From DASYAE01 sp036501535 (GTDB taxonomy: Bacteria > Actinomycetota > Actinomycetes > Streptomycetales > Catenulisporaceae): DNA of 47,220 nt. Both the position numbers and the translations under genes were made by a program. Positions 1 through 8,410 of the stretch are shown here, one piece after another; positions within the stretch are counted from its first letter, which is position 1; each line of letters starts with the position of its first letter. The notes beneath the pieces are model-generated. The model did no database searches and had not been told where the DNA came from. It saw only the letters and a program-made list of their open reading frames with translations. The DNA lies in NCBI GenBank assembly GCA_036501535.1, contig DASYAE010000163.1, positions 1-47,220 of the forward strand. The letters run 5' to 3'.

Positions 1-1
1 G

Positions 2-1138
2 CGCGCCGAGCGGGAGCAGGGCATCACCATCGACGTTGCATACCGGTACTTTGCGACGCCGCGCCGCCGCTTCATCCTCGCCGACACGCCCGGCCACGTG
101 CAGTACACCCGCAACATGGTCACCGGCGCCTCCACCGCGCACCTCGCGGTTGTGCTGGTCGATGCGCGCAACGGCGTGGTCGAGCAGACCCGGCGGCACG
201 CCGCGGTGGCCGCGCTGCTGCGCGTCCCGCACGTGGTGCTGGCCGTGAACAAGATGGACCTGGTCGACTACGCGGAGCCGGTTTTCGCTGCGATCGCGGA
301 CGAGTTCACCGAATACGCGGCCCGGCTCGGCGTGCCCGAGGTCACCGCCATCCCGATCAGTGCCCTGATCGGCGACAACGTGGTCGAGCCGTCCGCCTCG
401 ATGGACTGGTACGGCGGCCCGACCCTGCTCGAGCACCTCGAGGCCGTCGACGTGGACGTGGACCCGTCCGGCCAGCCGGCCCGCTTCCCGGTCCAGTACG
501 TGCTGCGCCCGCAGACCCCCGGCGAGTTCCGCGACTACCGCGGCTACGCCGGCCAGCTCGTCTCCGGCGTGCTGCGACCCGGCGACGAGGTTGTCGCGCT
601 GCCCTCCGGCCGGCGCAGCACGATCGCAGGCATCGACCGGCTCGGCGAGCAGGACGTCGACCTGGCCTTCGCGCCGCAGTCGATCACGCTGCGGCTGGCC
701 GACGACCTCGACATCGCGCGTGGCGACGTGATCGTGCCGGCCGGCGCGGCGCCCGAGCTGACCCAGGACGTGACCGCCGCGGTCTGCCACGTGGCCGACC
801 GGCCGCTGCGGGCCGGCGACCGGGTGCTGCTGCGGCACGGCACCCGGACCGTCAAGGCCCTGGTCCGCTCGCTCGACGCGCGGCTCGACATCGAGACCCT
901 GACGCACGAGGACGCCCCGCAGGCGCTGTCCGCCAACGAGATCGGGCAGGTCACCCTGCGCGCCGCCGCGCCGCTGCCGCTCGACGACTACGCGGACGTC
1001 CGGCGCACCGGCTCGTTCCTGCTGATCGACGAGGCCGACGGCGCCACGCTGGCCGCCGCCATGTACCTCGACGCCCGGACCGGCGCCGCCTTCGGGCTGG
1101 CCGCCGGCGCCGCGCCGGCTCCGGTGGCGGGAGTCTGA
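2..1138 (+). CDS. cysN: Sulfate adenylyltransferase subunit 1 (CysN), 5'-truncated
   Basis: GTPase subunit of ATP sulfurylase, which with CysD makes adenosine 5'-phosphosulfate from sulfate and ATP. The frame is open from the window edge, so the N-terminus with the Walker A loop is missing. Visible are the switch region REQGITIDVAYRYF, the G3 motif DTPGH, the G4 motif NKMD and then two beta-barrel domains of the EF-Tu type. The roughly 378 residues present fit a family of about 420-440. The first internal ATG (98) lies inside the GTPase domain and is not the start. The gene is followed at 184 bp by a sulfonate-type ABC transporter on the same strand, the sulfur-assimilation arrangement I recall from streptomycetes. 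No APS kinase fusion is seen. Confidence 0.95.
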   Translation, partial: RAEREQGITIDVAYRYFATPRRRFILADTPGHVQYTRNMVTGASTAHLAVVLVDARNGVVEQTRRHAAVAALLRVPHVVLAVNKMDLVDYAEPVFAAIADEFTEYAARLGVPEVTAIPISALIGDNVVEPSASMDWYGGPTLLEHLEAVDVDVDPSGQPARFPVQYVLRPQTPGEFRDYRGYAGQLVSGVLRPGDEVVALPSGRRSTIAGIDRLGEQDVDLAFAPQSITLRLADDLDIARGDVIVPAGAAPELTQDVTAAVCHVADRPLRAGDRVLLRHGTRTVKALVRSLDARLDIETLTHEDAPQALSANEIGQVTLRAAAPLPLDDYADVRRTGSFLLIDEADGATLAAAMYLDARTGAAFGLAAGAAPAPVAGV

Positions 1139-1322
1139 CGGGGCATGCCTGACTTCATCCTCGCCGGGATATCCGGCGCCGCAGACCCGAGGGAGACCGG
1201 ACGCCTCAGCGGGTGTACCGCGGCCGGCCGCTGAACCGCGCCGACCCTTCCGCTGAAACCGTCCGCACCGAACCTCCCCGAGCCGTCTGCGGCAGTCATC
1301 TACGACCGAGGATCTTCAAGCC

Positions 1323-2474
1323 ATGTCCACGTTCCGCACCTTTGCGTCCCGGGCCGCCCGGGCCACCGCCCCGCGCCCGCTCAAGCGCCCCCTACTGAAC
1401 CGGACCCTGCTCGGCGGCGTCGCCGCGCTGACCCTGGCCGCCACCGCGGCCTGCGCGACCGCCACCGCGGGCACCTCCACCGCGTCCTCCTCCGCCACCG
1501 CGACCAGCTCCGGCACCCCGGCGACCTCCCTGCGCCTCGGCTACTTCGCCAACGTGACCCACGCCACCGCGCTGGTCGGCGTCGGCAACGGCATCTTCCA
1601 GGGCAAGCTCGGCAAGACCAAGCTGACCACCACCATCTTCAACGCCGGCCCGGACGAGATGACCGCGCTGCTGGCCGGCCAGCTCGACGCGGCGTTCGTC
1701 GGCCCGTCCTCCGCGCTCAACGCCTGGATCCAGGACAAGCACTCGGGCCTGACCATCGTCGCCGGGGCCGAGGACGCCGGCGCCGAGCTCGTCGTCAGCT
1801 CCTCGATCACCTCGGCCAGCCAGCTGAAGGGCACCACCCTGGCAGACCCGCAGCTGGGCAACACCCAGGACGTCGCGCTGCGGTACTGGCTCAAGCAGCA
1901 GGGCTACAACACCAACCTGCAGGGCGGCGGCGACGTCAGCATCACGCCGACCTCGAACTCCACCGTGGTGAGCTTGTTCGGGCAGGGCAAGATCCAGGGC
2001 GCGTGGGTACCCGAGCCCTACGCCTCCGAACTGGTCCAGGCCGGCGGGCACGTGCTGGTGGACGAGAAGACGCTGTGGCCAGGCGGGAACTTCGCCACCA
2101 CCAACCTGGTGGTCGCCAACTCGTACCTGGCCGCGCACCCGCAGACGGTCGAGGAGCTGATCGAGGGCGAGATCGAGGCGAACAACTACATCGACCAGGA
2201 CTCGAGCCAGGCGCAGACGGTGGCGAACCAGCAGCTGCAGACCCTGACCGGCAAGGCGCTGCCGACCGCGGTGCTGACCCGGGCGTGGGGCGAGCAGAGC
2301 GTCACCGCCAACCCCTTCGCCTCGTCGCTGCAGACCGAGCTGAACCACGCCGTCTCCGACGGCCTGCTTACCAAGACCTCGCTCAAGGGCATCTTCAACC
2401 TGACGCTGCTCAACCAGGCGCTGAAGGCGGAAGGCGACCCGACCGTCTCCTCGGACGGGCTCGGCCCGCAGTGA
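1323..2474 (+). CDS. ssuA: ABC transporter substrate-binding lipoprotein (SsuA/NrtA/TauA type)
   Basis: Extracytoplasmic binding lipoprotein for aliphatic sulfonates or a related oxyanion. 383 residues. A basic N-terminus and a hydrophobic run are followed by a lipobox-like TAAC near residue 44, then a Thr/Ser/Ala-rich linker. The mature part has the NMT1/THI5-like fold signatures of the SsuA family (LRLGYFANVTHATALVG; DEMTALLAGQLDAAFVGPSS). Followed by the ATPase and permease, forming a complete importer. The cysN neighbour favours a sulfur substrate (sulfonate, or sulfate under some annotations), but nitrate- and taurine-binding relatives look alike, so the ligand is inferred from context. 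ATG start; upstream ATCTTCAAGCC gives no strong ribosome-binding site. Confidence 0.9.
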   Translation: MSTFRTFASRAARATAPRPLKRPLLNRTLLGGVAALTLAATAACATATAGTSTASSSATATSSGTPATSLRLGYFANVTHATALVGVGNGIFQGKLGKTKLTTTIFNAGPDEMTALLAGQLDAAFVGPSSALNAWIQDKHSGLTIVAGAEDAGAELVVSSSITSASQLKGTTLADPQLGNTQDVALRYWLKQQGYNTNLQGGGDVSITPTSNSTVVSLFGQGKIQGAWVPEPYASELVQAGGHVLVDEKTLWPGGNFATTNLVVANSYLAAHPQTVEELIEGEIEANNYIDQDSSQAQTVANQQLQTLTGKALPTAVLTRAWGEQSVTANPFASSLQTELNHAVSDGLLTKTSLKGIFNLTLLNQALKAEGDPTVSSDGLGPQ

Positions 2475-2613
2475 CCAGCGCAGTGATCGGCACAGTGAAC
2501 TAGTCGCACGCCGGGCGGCGGGCCGGCGCCACGAGCTCCGCCCGCCGCCCCGGTGAGAAGTCCGGTACCACGTCGCCAACGTCCCGCACCCCCATCCCAG
2601 GAAGGACACGACG

Positions 2614-3531
2614 ATGACCGCCACCGCCGACTCGCCGGTCTGGCCCGCCTCCGCGCCGGACCTCTCCGGCGCCTCCGGCGCCGCCCGGCCCGCCATCCGG
2701 CTGGACGGGCTGACCAAGAGGTTCGGCAAGGACCGGGGCGCCCCGGTGCTGGACGGGATCGATCTGGAGGTCGCCGCCGGGGAGTTCGTCTGCCTGCTCG
2801 GCGCCTCCGGCTGCGGCAAGTCCACCATGCTCAGCCTGATCGCCGGCCTTGAGCGGCCCACCACGGGCACGATCGAGGTGGCCGGCCCGGCCGGCGACCC
2901 GGCGTCGGCGTCTTCCGCCAAGCCCGGCCACGCGGCGCTGATGTTCCAGGAGGCCGCCCTGTTCCCGTGGCTGACCGCGTCCGGCAACGTCGAGCTGGCG
3001 CTACGGCTGCGCGGGTTCGGCCGGTCCGCCCGCAAGGCCGAGGCGGCCCGGCTGCTGCAGGTGGTCCGGCTCGACGGCGCGGCCGACAAGCGGGTGCACG
3101 AGCTGTCCGGCGGCATGCGCCAGCGCGTCGCCCTGGCCCGGGCGCTGGCCCAGCAGGCCGACGTGCTGCTGATGGACGAGCCGTTCGCCGCGCTCGACGC
3201 GATCACCCGGGACGTGCTGCACGACGAGCTCGTCTCGGTCTGGCAGCGGACCGGCGTCGCAGTGCTCTTCGTCACCCACAACGTGCGCGAGGCGGTGCGG
3301 CTCGGCCAGCGCGTCGTGCTGATGTCCTCGCGGCCCGGCCGGATCGCGCGCCAGTGGCACGTCCAGATCCCGCAGCCGCGCCGGATCGAGGACGCCGACG
3401 TGGCCGACCTGGCCCGGGAGATCACCTCCGAGCTGCACCGCGAGATCGAGCGGCACAGCACCGGGAAGCCCGGCACCGAGAACCGCAGCAACGAGAGCAA
3501 CAGCGCAGGGCAGGAGCCCGTCCATGTCTGA
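2614..3531 (+). CDS. ssuB: ABC transporter ATP-binding protein (SsuB type)
   Basis: Cytoplasmic ATPase that powers the sulfonate-type importer. 305 residues. Walker A GASGCGKST near residue 69, Q-loop in LMFQEAALFPW, signature LSGGMRQRVALARA, Walker B VLLMDEPFAALD and switch His in VTHNVREAV. AGGAAGG lies about 8 bases before the ATG. A 20-residue Ala/Ser/Pro-rich leader precedes the domain, and the C-terminal tail is longer than usual and rich in Asn, Ser and Glu. The last 8 bases overlap the permease start, so the two are probably translationally coupled. Confidence 0.94.
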   Translation: MTATADSPVWPASAPDLSGASGAARPAIRLDGLTKRFGKDRGAPVLDGIDLEVAAGEFVCLLGASGCGKSTMLSLIAGLERPTTGTIEVAGPAGDPASASSAKPGHAALMFQEAALFPWLTASGNVELALRLRGFGRSARKAEAARLLQVVRLDGAADKRVHELSGGMRQRVALARALAQQADVLLMDEPFAALDAITRDVLHDELVSVWQRTGVAVLFVTHNVREAVRLGQRVVLMSSRPGRIARQWHVQIPQPRRIEDADVADLAREITSELHREIERHSTGKPGTENRSNESNSAGQEPVHV

Positions 3532-4459
3532 TCCGTTCGCCCCCACCGGGCCCACGGGCCTCGCCGAGCCCGAGTCGGCGCAGTCCCGATCCGGCGGCGG
3601 CCGGGACGAGGGCTTCGCCCGGCTGGAGGCCGGCCTCGACGCGCTGGACGCCGCGAGCCGCGAGCGGGTCCCCTGGTGGCGCCGCACGCTGCGAAGCGCC
3701 CTGCCGCCGGTGGTCGCCATCCTGACCATCCTGCTGATCTGGGACGCCGTGGTCTGGCTCAAGGTCAAGCCGGCCGTGGTGATGCCCGGCCCGCAGGACG
3801 TGTGGAACGCGCTGAGCTCGCAGTGGACCCCGAACGACATCGGCTCGGCGATCTACCACTCGATCTACCGCGGCCTGCTCGGCTTCGCCGTCTCGATCGT
3901 GATCGGCACGGTGATCGGCCTGGCCATCGCCCGGTTCCGGTTCCTGCGCACGGCCTTCGGCCCGATCCTGTCCGGGCTGCAGAACCTGCCGTCGGTGGCC
4001 TGGGTGCCGATCGCCATCATCTGGTTCGGCATCACCCCGGCGGCGATCTACATGGTGGTGCTGCTCGGCGCGATCCCCTCGGTGGCCATCGGCCTGGTCT
4101 CCGGGCTCGACCAGGTGCCGCCGCTCTACCTGCGGGTCGGCCGGAACCTCGGCGCGCGCGGGCTGAACGCGGTGCGCTTCGTGCTGCTGCCGGCCGCGCT
4201 GCCGGGCTACGTGGCCGGGCTCAAGCAGGGCTGGGCGTTCGCCTGGCGCTCGCTGATGGCGGCCGAGCTGATCGCCGTCTCGCCGGCGCTCGGCCCCGGC
4301 ATCGGGCAGGTGATGGAGTTCGCCCGGGAGCAGATCAACATGCCGCTGGCGTTCGGCACCATCATCATCATCCTGCTGATCGGGATCGGCATCAACCAGC
4401 TGATCTTCGCTCCACTGGAGCGGCGGCTGCTGCGCACCAGGGGACTGACCCGGTCGTGA
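3524..4459 (+). CDS. ssuC: ABC transporter permease (SsuC type)
   Basis: Inner-membrane permease of the sulfonate/nitrate-type importer. 311 residues: a cytoplasmic N-terminal stretch of about 60 residues, then about six membrane segments in the BPD_transp_1 domain. The EAA-like coupling loop reads RNLGARGLNAVRFVLLPAALP. The ATG lies within the end of ssuB (8-base overlap) and the stop overlaps the next gene in a GTGA, so this is one tight operon. Substrate is inferred from the cysN neighbourhood. Confidence 0.93.
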   Translation: MSDPFAPTGPTGLAEPESAQSRSGGGRDEGFARLEAGLDALDAASRERVPWWRRTLRSALPPVVAILTILLIWDAVVWLKVKPAVVMPGPQDVWNALSSQWTPNDIGSAIYHSIYRGLLGFAVSIVIGTVIGLAIARFRFLRTAFGPILSGLQNLPSVAWVPIAIIWFGITPAAIYMVVLLGAIPSVAIGLVSGLDQVPPLYLRVGRNLGARGLNAVRFVLLPAALPGYVAGLKQGWAFAWRSLMAAELIAVSPALGPGIGQVMEFAREQINMPLAFGTIIIILLIGIGINQLIFAPLERRLLRTRGLTRS

Positions 4460-5391
4460 GGGCCATGGCGCCGCGCATGGTCCGTCCGCCTGCCGCCGCG
4501 GCGCGCGGCGGGCGGACGGGGCCTGCGCTGCTGGCCATCGCGCACGGCTCGCGCGATCCCCGGCACGCGGCGGCGCTGGGCCGGCTGATGGACGCGGTCT
4601 CGGCGGCGCGGCCGGACGTGCCGGTGCGGCTCGGCTTCCTGGACCTGTGCGGCCCCGACGTGCCGACCGCGTTCGCCGAGCTGGCCGGTCAGCTCTCGAC
4701 CTCGTCGGCCTCGTCCGCCGCCGGCTGCCCCGGAGCCGTGGTCGCGGTTCCCTTGTTCCTCGCCAGCGGGTACCACGTGCGGCACGACGTGCCGCGGGTC
4801 CTGCGCGAGGCGGTCGCCGCGCTGCCCGGCGCGCCAAGTCGAAGCCCGTTGAATCAGGGCTCACCGAATCAGAATCAGAGCCCGTCAAATCAGGGCCCAT
4901 CGATCGCGGTGGCCGAACCGCTCGGCGGCGCCACCGGCCACCCCGAGCCGCTGCTTCTCGAAGCCCTGGACCGGCGGCTGCGGGAGGCGGGTCACTGGAC
5001 CGCCGACCCGCGGCTGGGCGTCGTGCTCGCGTCGGCCGGGTCCAGCGGCCTTGCCGCGCAGGCGCAGCTGCGCCGGGCCGCGGCCGCATGGAGCTCGGTC
5101 TACGGCAACGCGGCGCAGTGCGCCTTCGCATCCGCCGCGCTGCCGACGGTCTCCGACGCGGTCGCCGAGCTCAGGGCACGTGGATGCGCAGACGTCGCGG
5201 TCGCCTCGTACTTCCTCGCTCCGGGCCGGCTCGCCGACCGGGTCCGCGAGGAGGCCGCCGCTGTCGGCGCCGCGTCCAGCGAGCCCTTCGCGACCGCCGG
5301 CGGCGGGCCGGCCACCGAACTGGTCCGCCTGCTGCTGCGCCGTTACACCGACGCCGCCGCCGCATTGCGTCGGCACAGCCCGGCTGCGTAG
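4456..5391 (+). CDS. Sirohydrochlorin chelatase-like protein (CbiX/SirB family)
   Basis: Probably inserts Fe2+ into sirohydrochlorin to make siroheme, the cofactor of sulfite reductase; a cobaltochelatase is the alternative. About 311 residues: two CbiX-like halves, the first starting LLAIAHGSRDPRHAAAL with the ligand-type His, then FLASGYHVRHDVP with the second His. The GTG start overlaps the ssuC stop (GTGA); an ATG at 4465 is the other choice. Co-transcription with a sulfur importer and cysN supports a siroheme role. Odd: the region between the halves holds an in-frame 15-bp tandem repeat (4852-4902) encoding Asn-Gln-Gly/Ser-Pro/Ser units, an expansion unlike typical CbiX. Confidence 0.85.
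   Translation: MRAMAPRMVRPPAAAARGGRTGPALLAIAHGSRDPRHAAALGRLMDAVSAARPDVPVRLGFLDLCGPDVPTAFAELAGQLSTSSASSAAGCPGAVVAVPLFLASGYHVRHDVPRVLREAVAALPGAPSRSPLNQGSPNQNQSPSNQGPSIAVAEPLGGATGHPEPLLLEALDRRLREAGHWTADPRLGVVLASAGSSGLAAQAQLRRAAAAWSSVYGNAAQCAFASAALPTVSDAVAELRARGCADVAVASYFLAPGRLADRVREEAAAVGAASSEPFATAGGGPATELVRLLLRRYTDAAAALRRHSPAA
4852..4902 (+). repeat. In-frame 15-bp tandem repeat in the chelatase gene
   Basis: Units AATCAGGGCTCACCG (4852), a 6-base partial AATCAG (4867), AATCAGAGCCCGTCA (4873) and AATCAGGGCCCATCG (4888). Visibly lower in GC than the flanking gene. Each unit encodes five residues starting NQ, so copy-number change keeps the frame. Confidence 0.85.
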
Positions 5392-5430
5392 CGCCGCAGC
5401 CGGACCGTGCCCGGCGCCCCCGGCGGTGGA

Positions 5431-6948
5431 TCAGCTTTCCGCGACCCGCTTGCGCTCGACTTCGAGGTCGAAGTCGCCGGGCGGGTACTGCGGGTCGATC
5501 CCCTCCAGCGCCTCGACCAGCAGCCGGGTGATCGCGTAGTTGCGGTACCACTTGCGGTCGGCCGGCACGATGTGCCACGGCGCCGGCTCGGTGGAGGTCT
5601 TCTCCAGCGCCAGCCGGTAAGCATCCTGATACTGCGGCCACAGCGCGCGGTCGTCCACGTCGGTGGGGCTGTACTTCCAGTGCTTCGTCGGGTCCTCCAG
5701 CCGGGCGGCGAGCCGGCGCTTCTGCTCCTCCGGGGAGATGTGCAGAAAGCACTTGAGCACCACGCAGCCGTCGGCGGCCAGCTCCCGCTCGAACTTGTTG
5801 ATGGACAGGTAGCGCCGGCCGATCACCATCGGCAGGGCCAGCTTGCGCACCCGCGCGATGAGTACGTCCTCGTACTGCGAGCGGTCGAAGACCCCGACGA
5901 TGCCCGGCTCCGGCGCGCGCTGCCGGATGCGCCACAGGAAGTCGTGCGCCAGCTCCTCCTCGGTCGGCGCCTTGAACGAGCTGACCTGCATCCCGTTGGG
6001 GTCGAGCAGCCCGACCACGTGCCGGACCGTGCCGCCCTTGCCGGAGGTGTCCATGCCCTGCAGGATCAGCAGGACCCTGCGCCTGCTCTCGCCGCCGCGG
6101 GCCGCCGCGAACAGCCGCTCCTGCAGATCGCCGAGCCGTTCCGCGAGCCGCTTCAGCTCGTCCTCGGCCTGCTCGCGCGAGGTGACGCCAGGCGTGGAGG
6201 CGGGATCGACCGCATCCTGGCCGGGCGCGCCGGCCGAGTCGCCGCCGGCGAGGGCGACGCTCACATAACGCAGCAGGGCACTGAGCGGCTCGGAATCGGC
6301 GCCGTGCGCGCGCTCCTTCGTGCGCGCCGGCTTCTCGCCGCTCTCCCCGGCTTCGACGGGTGCTGCTTTGACGGGCACTGCTTTGACGGGCGCTGCCTTG
6401 ACGTGCACTGCTTCGATGCGCGCTGTTTCAACCGGCGCTGCTTTGGCCTGCGCCGGCTCGCCCGGGCCCGCGTCGGCGCCCCCGGCGCCGCCGTTGAGCT
6501 CGCGGTCCAGCTCGGCCGCGACGATCTCCGCCGCGACCTGCTCGACCAGCAGCTCGGCCTTACGCTTCGGCGGCTTCGGCGGCCGCCCCGGCTGCGCAGC
6601 GGGCTTCGGGTCCTTAGTCGCTGCCTCGGCCTTCTTCGATTCCTTCGCAGGCTCCTGCAGGGCCGGTTCGGGTGCGGGCGCAGGTGCGGGTGCGGGCGAC
6701 GGCGCAGGCGTGGGTGCGGGCGCCGCCTTCCGCGGTGCTTCGACCAGCACGGCGCTGGCCGGCTTGGCTGCGGCCTTACCCGCCTTGCCGCCCTTCCCTC
6801 GCTTCGCCGCCTTGGCGACCGCGTTCACGGCCGCCTTGCCGGGCTTCGCCTTGGCTGCCTTGGCCGCTTTCGCAGCCGTGCGCTCACGAGTGCCGTTGCC
6901 GCCCTTGGGGCGACGATCGGCCCCCCGCTTGCTGTCGGACTTGGCCAC
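5431..6948 (-). CDS. ppk2: Polyphosphate kinase 2 family protein with long Lys/Ala/Pro-rich N-terminal tail
   Basis: PPK2 enzymes transfer phosphate between polyphosphate and nucleotides; the class, and so AMP versus ADP/GDP preference, cannot be set here. 505 residues. The catalytic core is about residues 260-500: Walker A LQGMDTSGKGGTVRHVVG near 297-314, lid-type KAPTEEELAHDFLWR, Walker B VFDRSQYEDVL. Residues 1-250 are unusual: histone-H1-like AAKAAKAAKAKPGKAA runs, a PAPAPAPAP stretch, and seven pentapeptide units from a 15-bp repeat. GTG start with AAAGGAG eight bases upstream. The tail has the composition of nucleic-acid- or polyanion-binding tails. Monocistronic; divergent from the RibD-like gene. 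Confidence 0.92.
   Translation of the reverse strand: MAKSDSKRGADRRPKGGNGTRERTAAKAAKAAKAKPGKAAVNAVAKAAKRGKGGKAGKAAAKPASAVLVEAPRKAAPAPTPAPSPAPAPAPAPEPALQEPAKESKKAEAATKDPKPAAQPGRPPKPPKRKAELLVEQVAAEIVAAELDRELNGGAGGADAGPGEPAQAKAAPVETARIEAVHVKAAPVKAVPVKAAPVEAGESGEKPARTKERAHGADSEPLSALLRYVSVALAGGDSAGAPGQDAVDPASTPGVTSREQAEDELKRLAERLGDLQERLFAAARGGESRRRVLLILQGMDTSGKGGTVRHVVGLLDPNGMQVSSFKAPTEEELAHDFLWRIRQRAPEPGIVGVFDRSQYEDVLIARVRKLALPMVIGRRYLSINKFERELAADGCVVLKCFLHISPEEQKRRLAARLEDPTKHWKYSPTDVDDRALWPQYQDAYRLALEKTSTEPAPWHIVPADRKWYRNYAITRLLVEALEGIDPQYPPGDFDLEVERKRVAES
6349..6453 (-). repeat. Seven-copy in-frame 15-bp tandem repeat in ppk2
   Basis: On the + strand the unit is TGCTTTGACGGGCAC, at 6364, 6379, 6394, 6409, 6424 and 6439, with a degenerate copy at 6349. 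The coding strand gives pentapeptides KAAPV, KAVPV, KAAPV, EAVHV, ETARI. The period is exactly 15 throughout. Confidence 0.9.
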
Positions 6949-7203
6949 GTGAACACTCCTTTGGTGCGGTTACGTCTCCGGTGCGGGACCACCTTCCCCC
7001 TTTCGGCCGATTCTCGCATGTCAGTGCCAGGAATGCACTAACCGGGCCACTCCTTGTTCAACTGTTCGTAACCTTCTAGACGGCATCTGTTTACGCGACC
7101 GCGGCACCCAAAGGACACAGCACTCTGCGAAGCCAGAGGTCGGTACGGTGGCAGCACGGGCGCGCCGCGCGTCCAACGCCCGCCGATATGCCACGCTGAA
7201 CAG

Positions 7204-7971
7204 ATGCGCCAGCTGATTCCACCGCCGGTTCGCGACCGCGTCCCCGATCTCTCCGCCGCGTACGCCTATCCGGTCGGAGCCCGCCGCTGGACCCGGGCGA
7301 ACATGGTCGCCTCCGCGGACGGCGCGGCCCAATCCGACGGGGTCTCGGCCGGCCTGTCCGGAGAGCCGGATAAGAAGCTGTTCCGGGTGATGCGCGCGCT
7401 GGCCGACGTGGTCCTGGTCGGCGCGACGACGGTCCGCACCGAGGGATACGGCTCGGCCGCTGTAGCCCGCGAGGAGTTCCAGCGAGCGCGCGCCGCCGCC
7501 GGCCAGGGCCCGGCCCCGGCCATCGCCGTGGTCAGCGCCAGCCTCGACCTCGACTTCGGCGCACGGCTCTTCACCGAGGCGGCCGTGCCGACGATCACGG
7601 TGACCGTCGAGGACGCCCCCGCCGACCGGCTCGCCGCCGCCCGCGCCGCCGGCGAGGTCATCGTCGCCGGAACGGGCCGCGTGGACCTGCGGCGCGCGGT
7701 AGACCTGCTGGCCGCCTCCGGCCGCGGCCGAATCCTCTGTGAGGGCGGCCCACACCTGCTCGCCGGCCTGGCCGCGGCCGAAAGGCTGGACGAGCTGTGC
7801 CTCACCCTCTCGCCGGTCCTCGTCGCCGGCCCGGCCAAGCGCATCATCGACGGCCCGGCCATCGACCCGAAGCTGCGCCTGGTGCTGCACTCCTTACTTA
7901 CCGAGGACGGATTCCTGTTCGCCCGCTACACGGTCGCCGAACCGGATTTATCCTCGGACCATGACGAATGA
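7204..7971 (+). CDS. Pyrimidine reductase family protein (RibD C-terminal domain)
   Basis: Standalone RibD_C/dihydrofolate-reductase-fold protein of 255 residues. Signatures are RRWTRANMVASADGAAQSDG near residues 29-48 (substrate and nucleotide entry), DVVLVGATTVRTEGYG, and CEGGPHLLAGL near the C-terminus. Members are annotated as NADPH-dependent 5-amino-6-(5-phosphoribosylamino)uracil reductases, but no deaminase domain or rib gene is nearby, so a riboflavin role is only possible. Its end overlaps the msrB start by 11 bases, implying co-translation with a methionine sulfoxide reductase. Possible promoter TTGTTC-N17-TAGACG around 7055-7083. Confidence 0.88.
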   Translation: MRQLIPPPVRDRVPDLSAAYAYPVGARRWTRANMVASADGAAQSDGVSAGLSGEPDKKLFRVMRALADVVLVGATTVRTEGYGSAAVAREEFQRARAAAGQGPAPAIAVVSASLDLDFGARLFTEAAVPTITVTVEDAPADRLAAARAAGEVIVAGTGRVDLRRAVDLLAASGRGRILCEGGPHLLAGLAAAERLDELCLTLSPVLVAGPAKRIIDGPAIDPKLRLVLHSLLTEDGFLFARYTVAEPDLSSDHDE

Positions 7972-8389
7972 CACTCAGAAGGTCCAGAAGACCGACGCCG
8001 AGTGGCGCTCCATCCTGACCCCCAGGGAGTTCCGCGTCCTGCGCGAGGCGGGCACCGAGCCGGCCTTCACCGGCGAGTACACCGACACCGAGACCGAGGG
8101 CGTCTACAAGTGCCGGGCCTGCGGAAACGAGCTGTTCCGGTCCACCACCAAATTCCACTCGCACTGCGGCTGGCCCTCCTTCTACGACCCGGCCGAGAGT
8201 TCCGCGGTGGAGCTGATCCAGGACCGCTCGCTCGGCATGCTGCGCACCGAGGTCCGCTGCGCCCGCTGCGGCTCCCACCTCGGACACGTCTTCTCCGGCG
8301 AGGGCTACCCGACGCCGACCGACCAGCGGTACTGCATCAACTCGATCAGCCTGACGCTCGAGCCGGCCGCGGGCGAGACGTCGTCCTGA
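7961..8389 (+). CDS. msrB: Peptide-methionine (R)-S-oxide reductase MsrB
   Basis: Reduces the R form of methionine sulfoxide in oxidised proteins. 142 residues, full length. Two zinc-binding pairs (CRAC; CARC), HSHCGWPSFYDP in the active-site loop and the catalytic Cys in RYCINSISL. The ATG was chosen because MTNDTQKVQKTDAEWR gives a normal N-terminus; the longer open frame upstream is antisense-type shadow of the RibD-like gene. Overlaps that gene by 11 bases. Oxidative-damage repair fits the sigR locus elsewhere in the window, but I found no SigR-type promoter at this gene. Confidence 0.95.
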   Translation: MTNDTQKVQKTDAEWRSILTPREFRVLREAGTEPAFTGEYTDTETEGVYKCRACGNELFRSTTKFHSHCGWPSFYDPAESSAVELIQDRSLGMLRTEVRCARCGSHLGHVFSGEGYPTPTDQRYCINSISLTLEPAAGETSS

Positions 8390-8410
8390 CCTGCGGGGGA
8401 GTGGTCGGGC

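Noticed and set aside
7030..7058. SigR promoter ahead of the RibD-like/msrB pair
   Set aside because: GGAAT and GTT are present but 21 bases apart, outside the 18-19 range.
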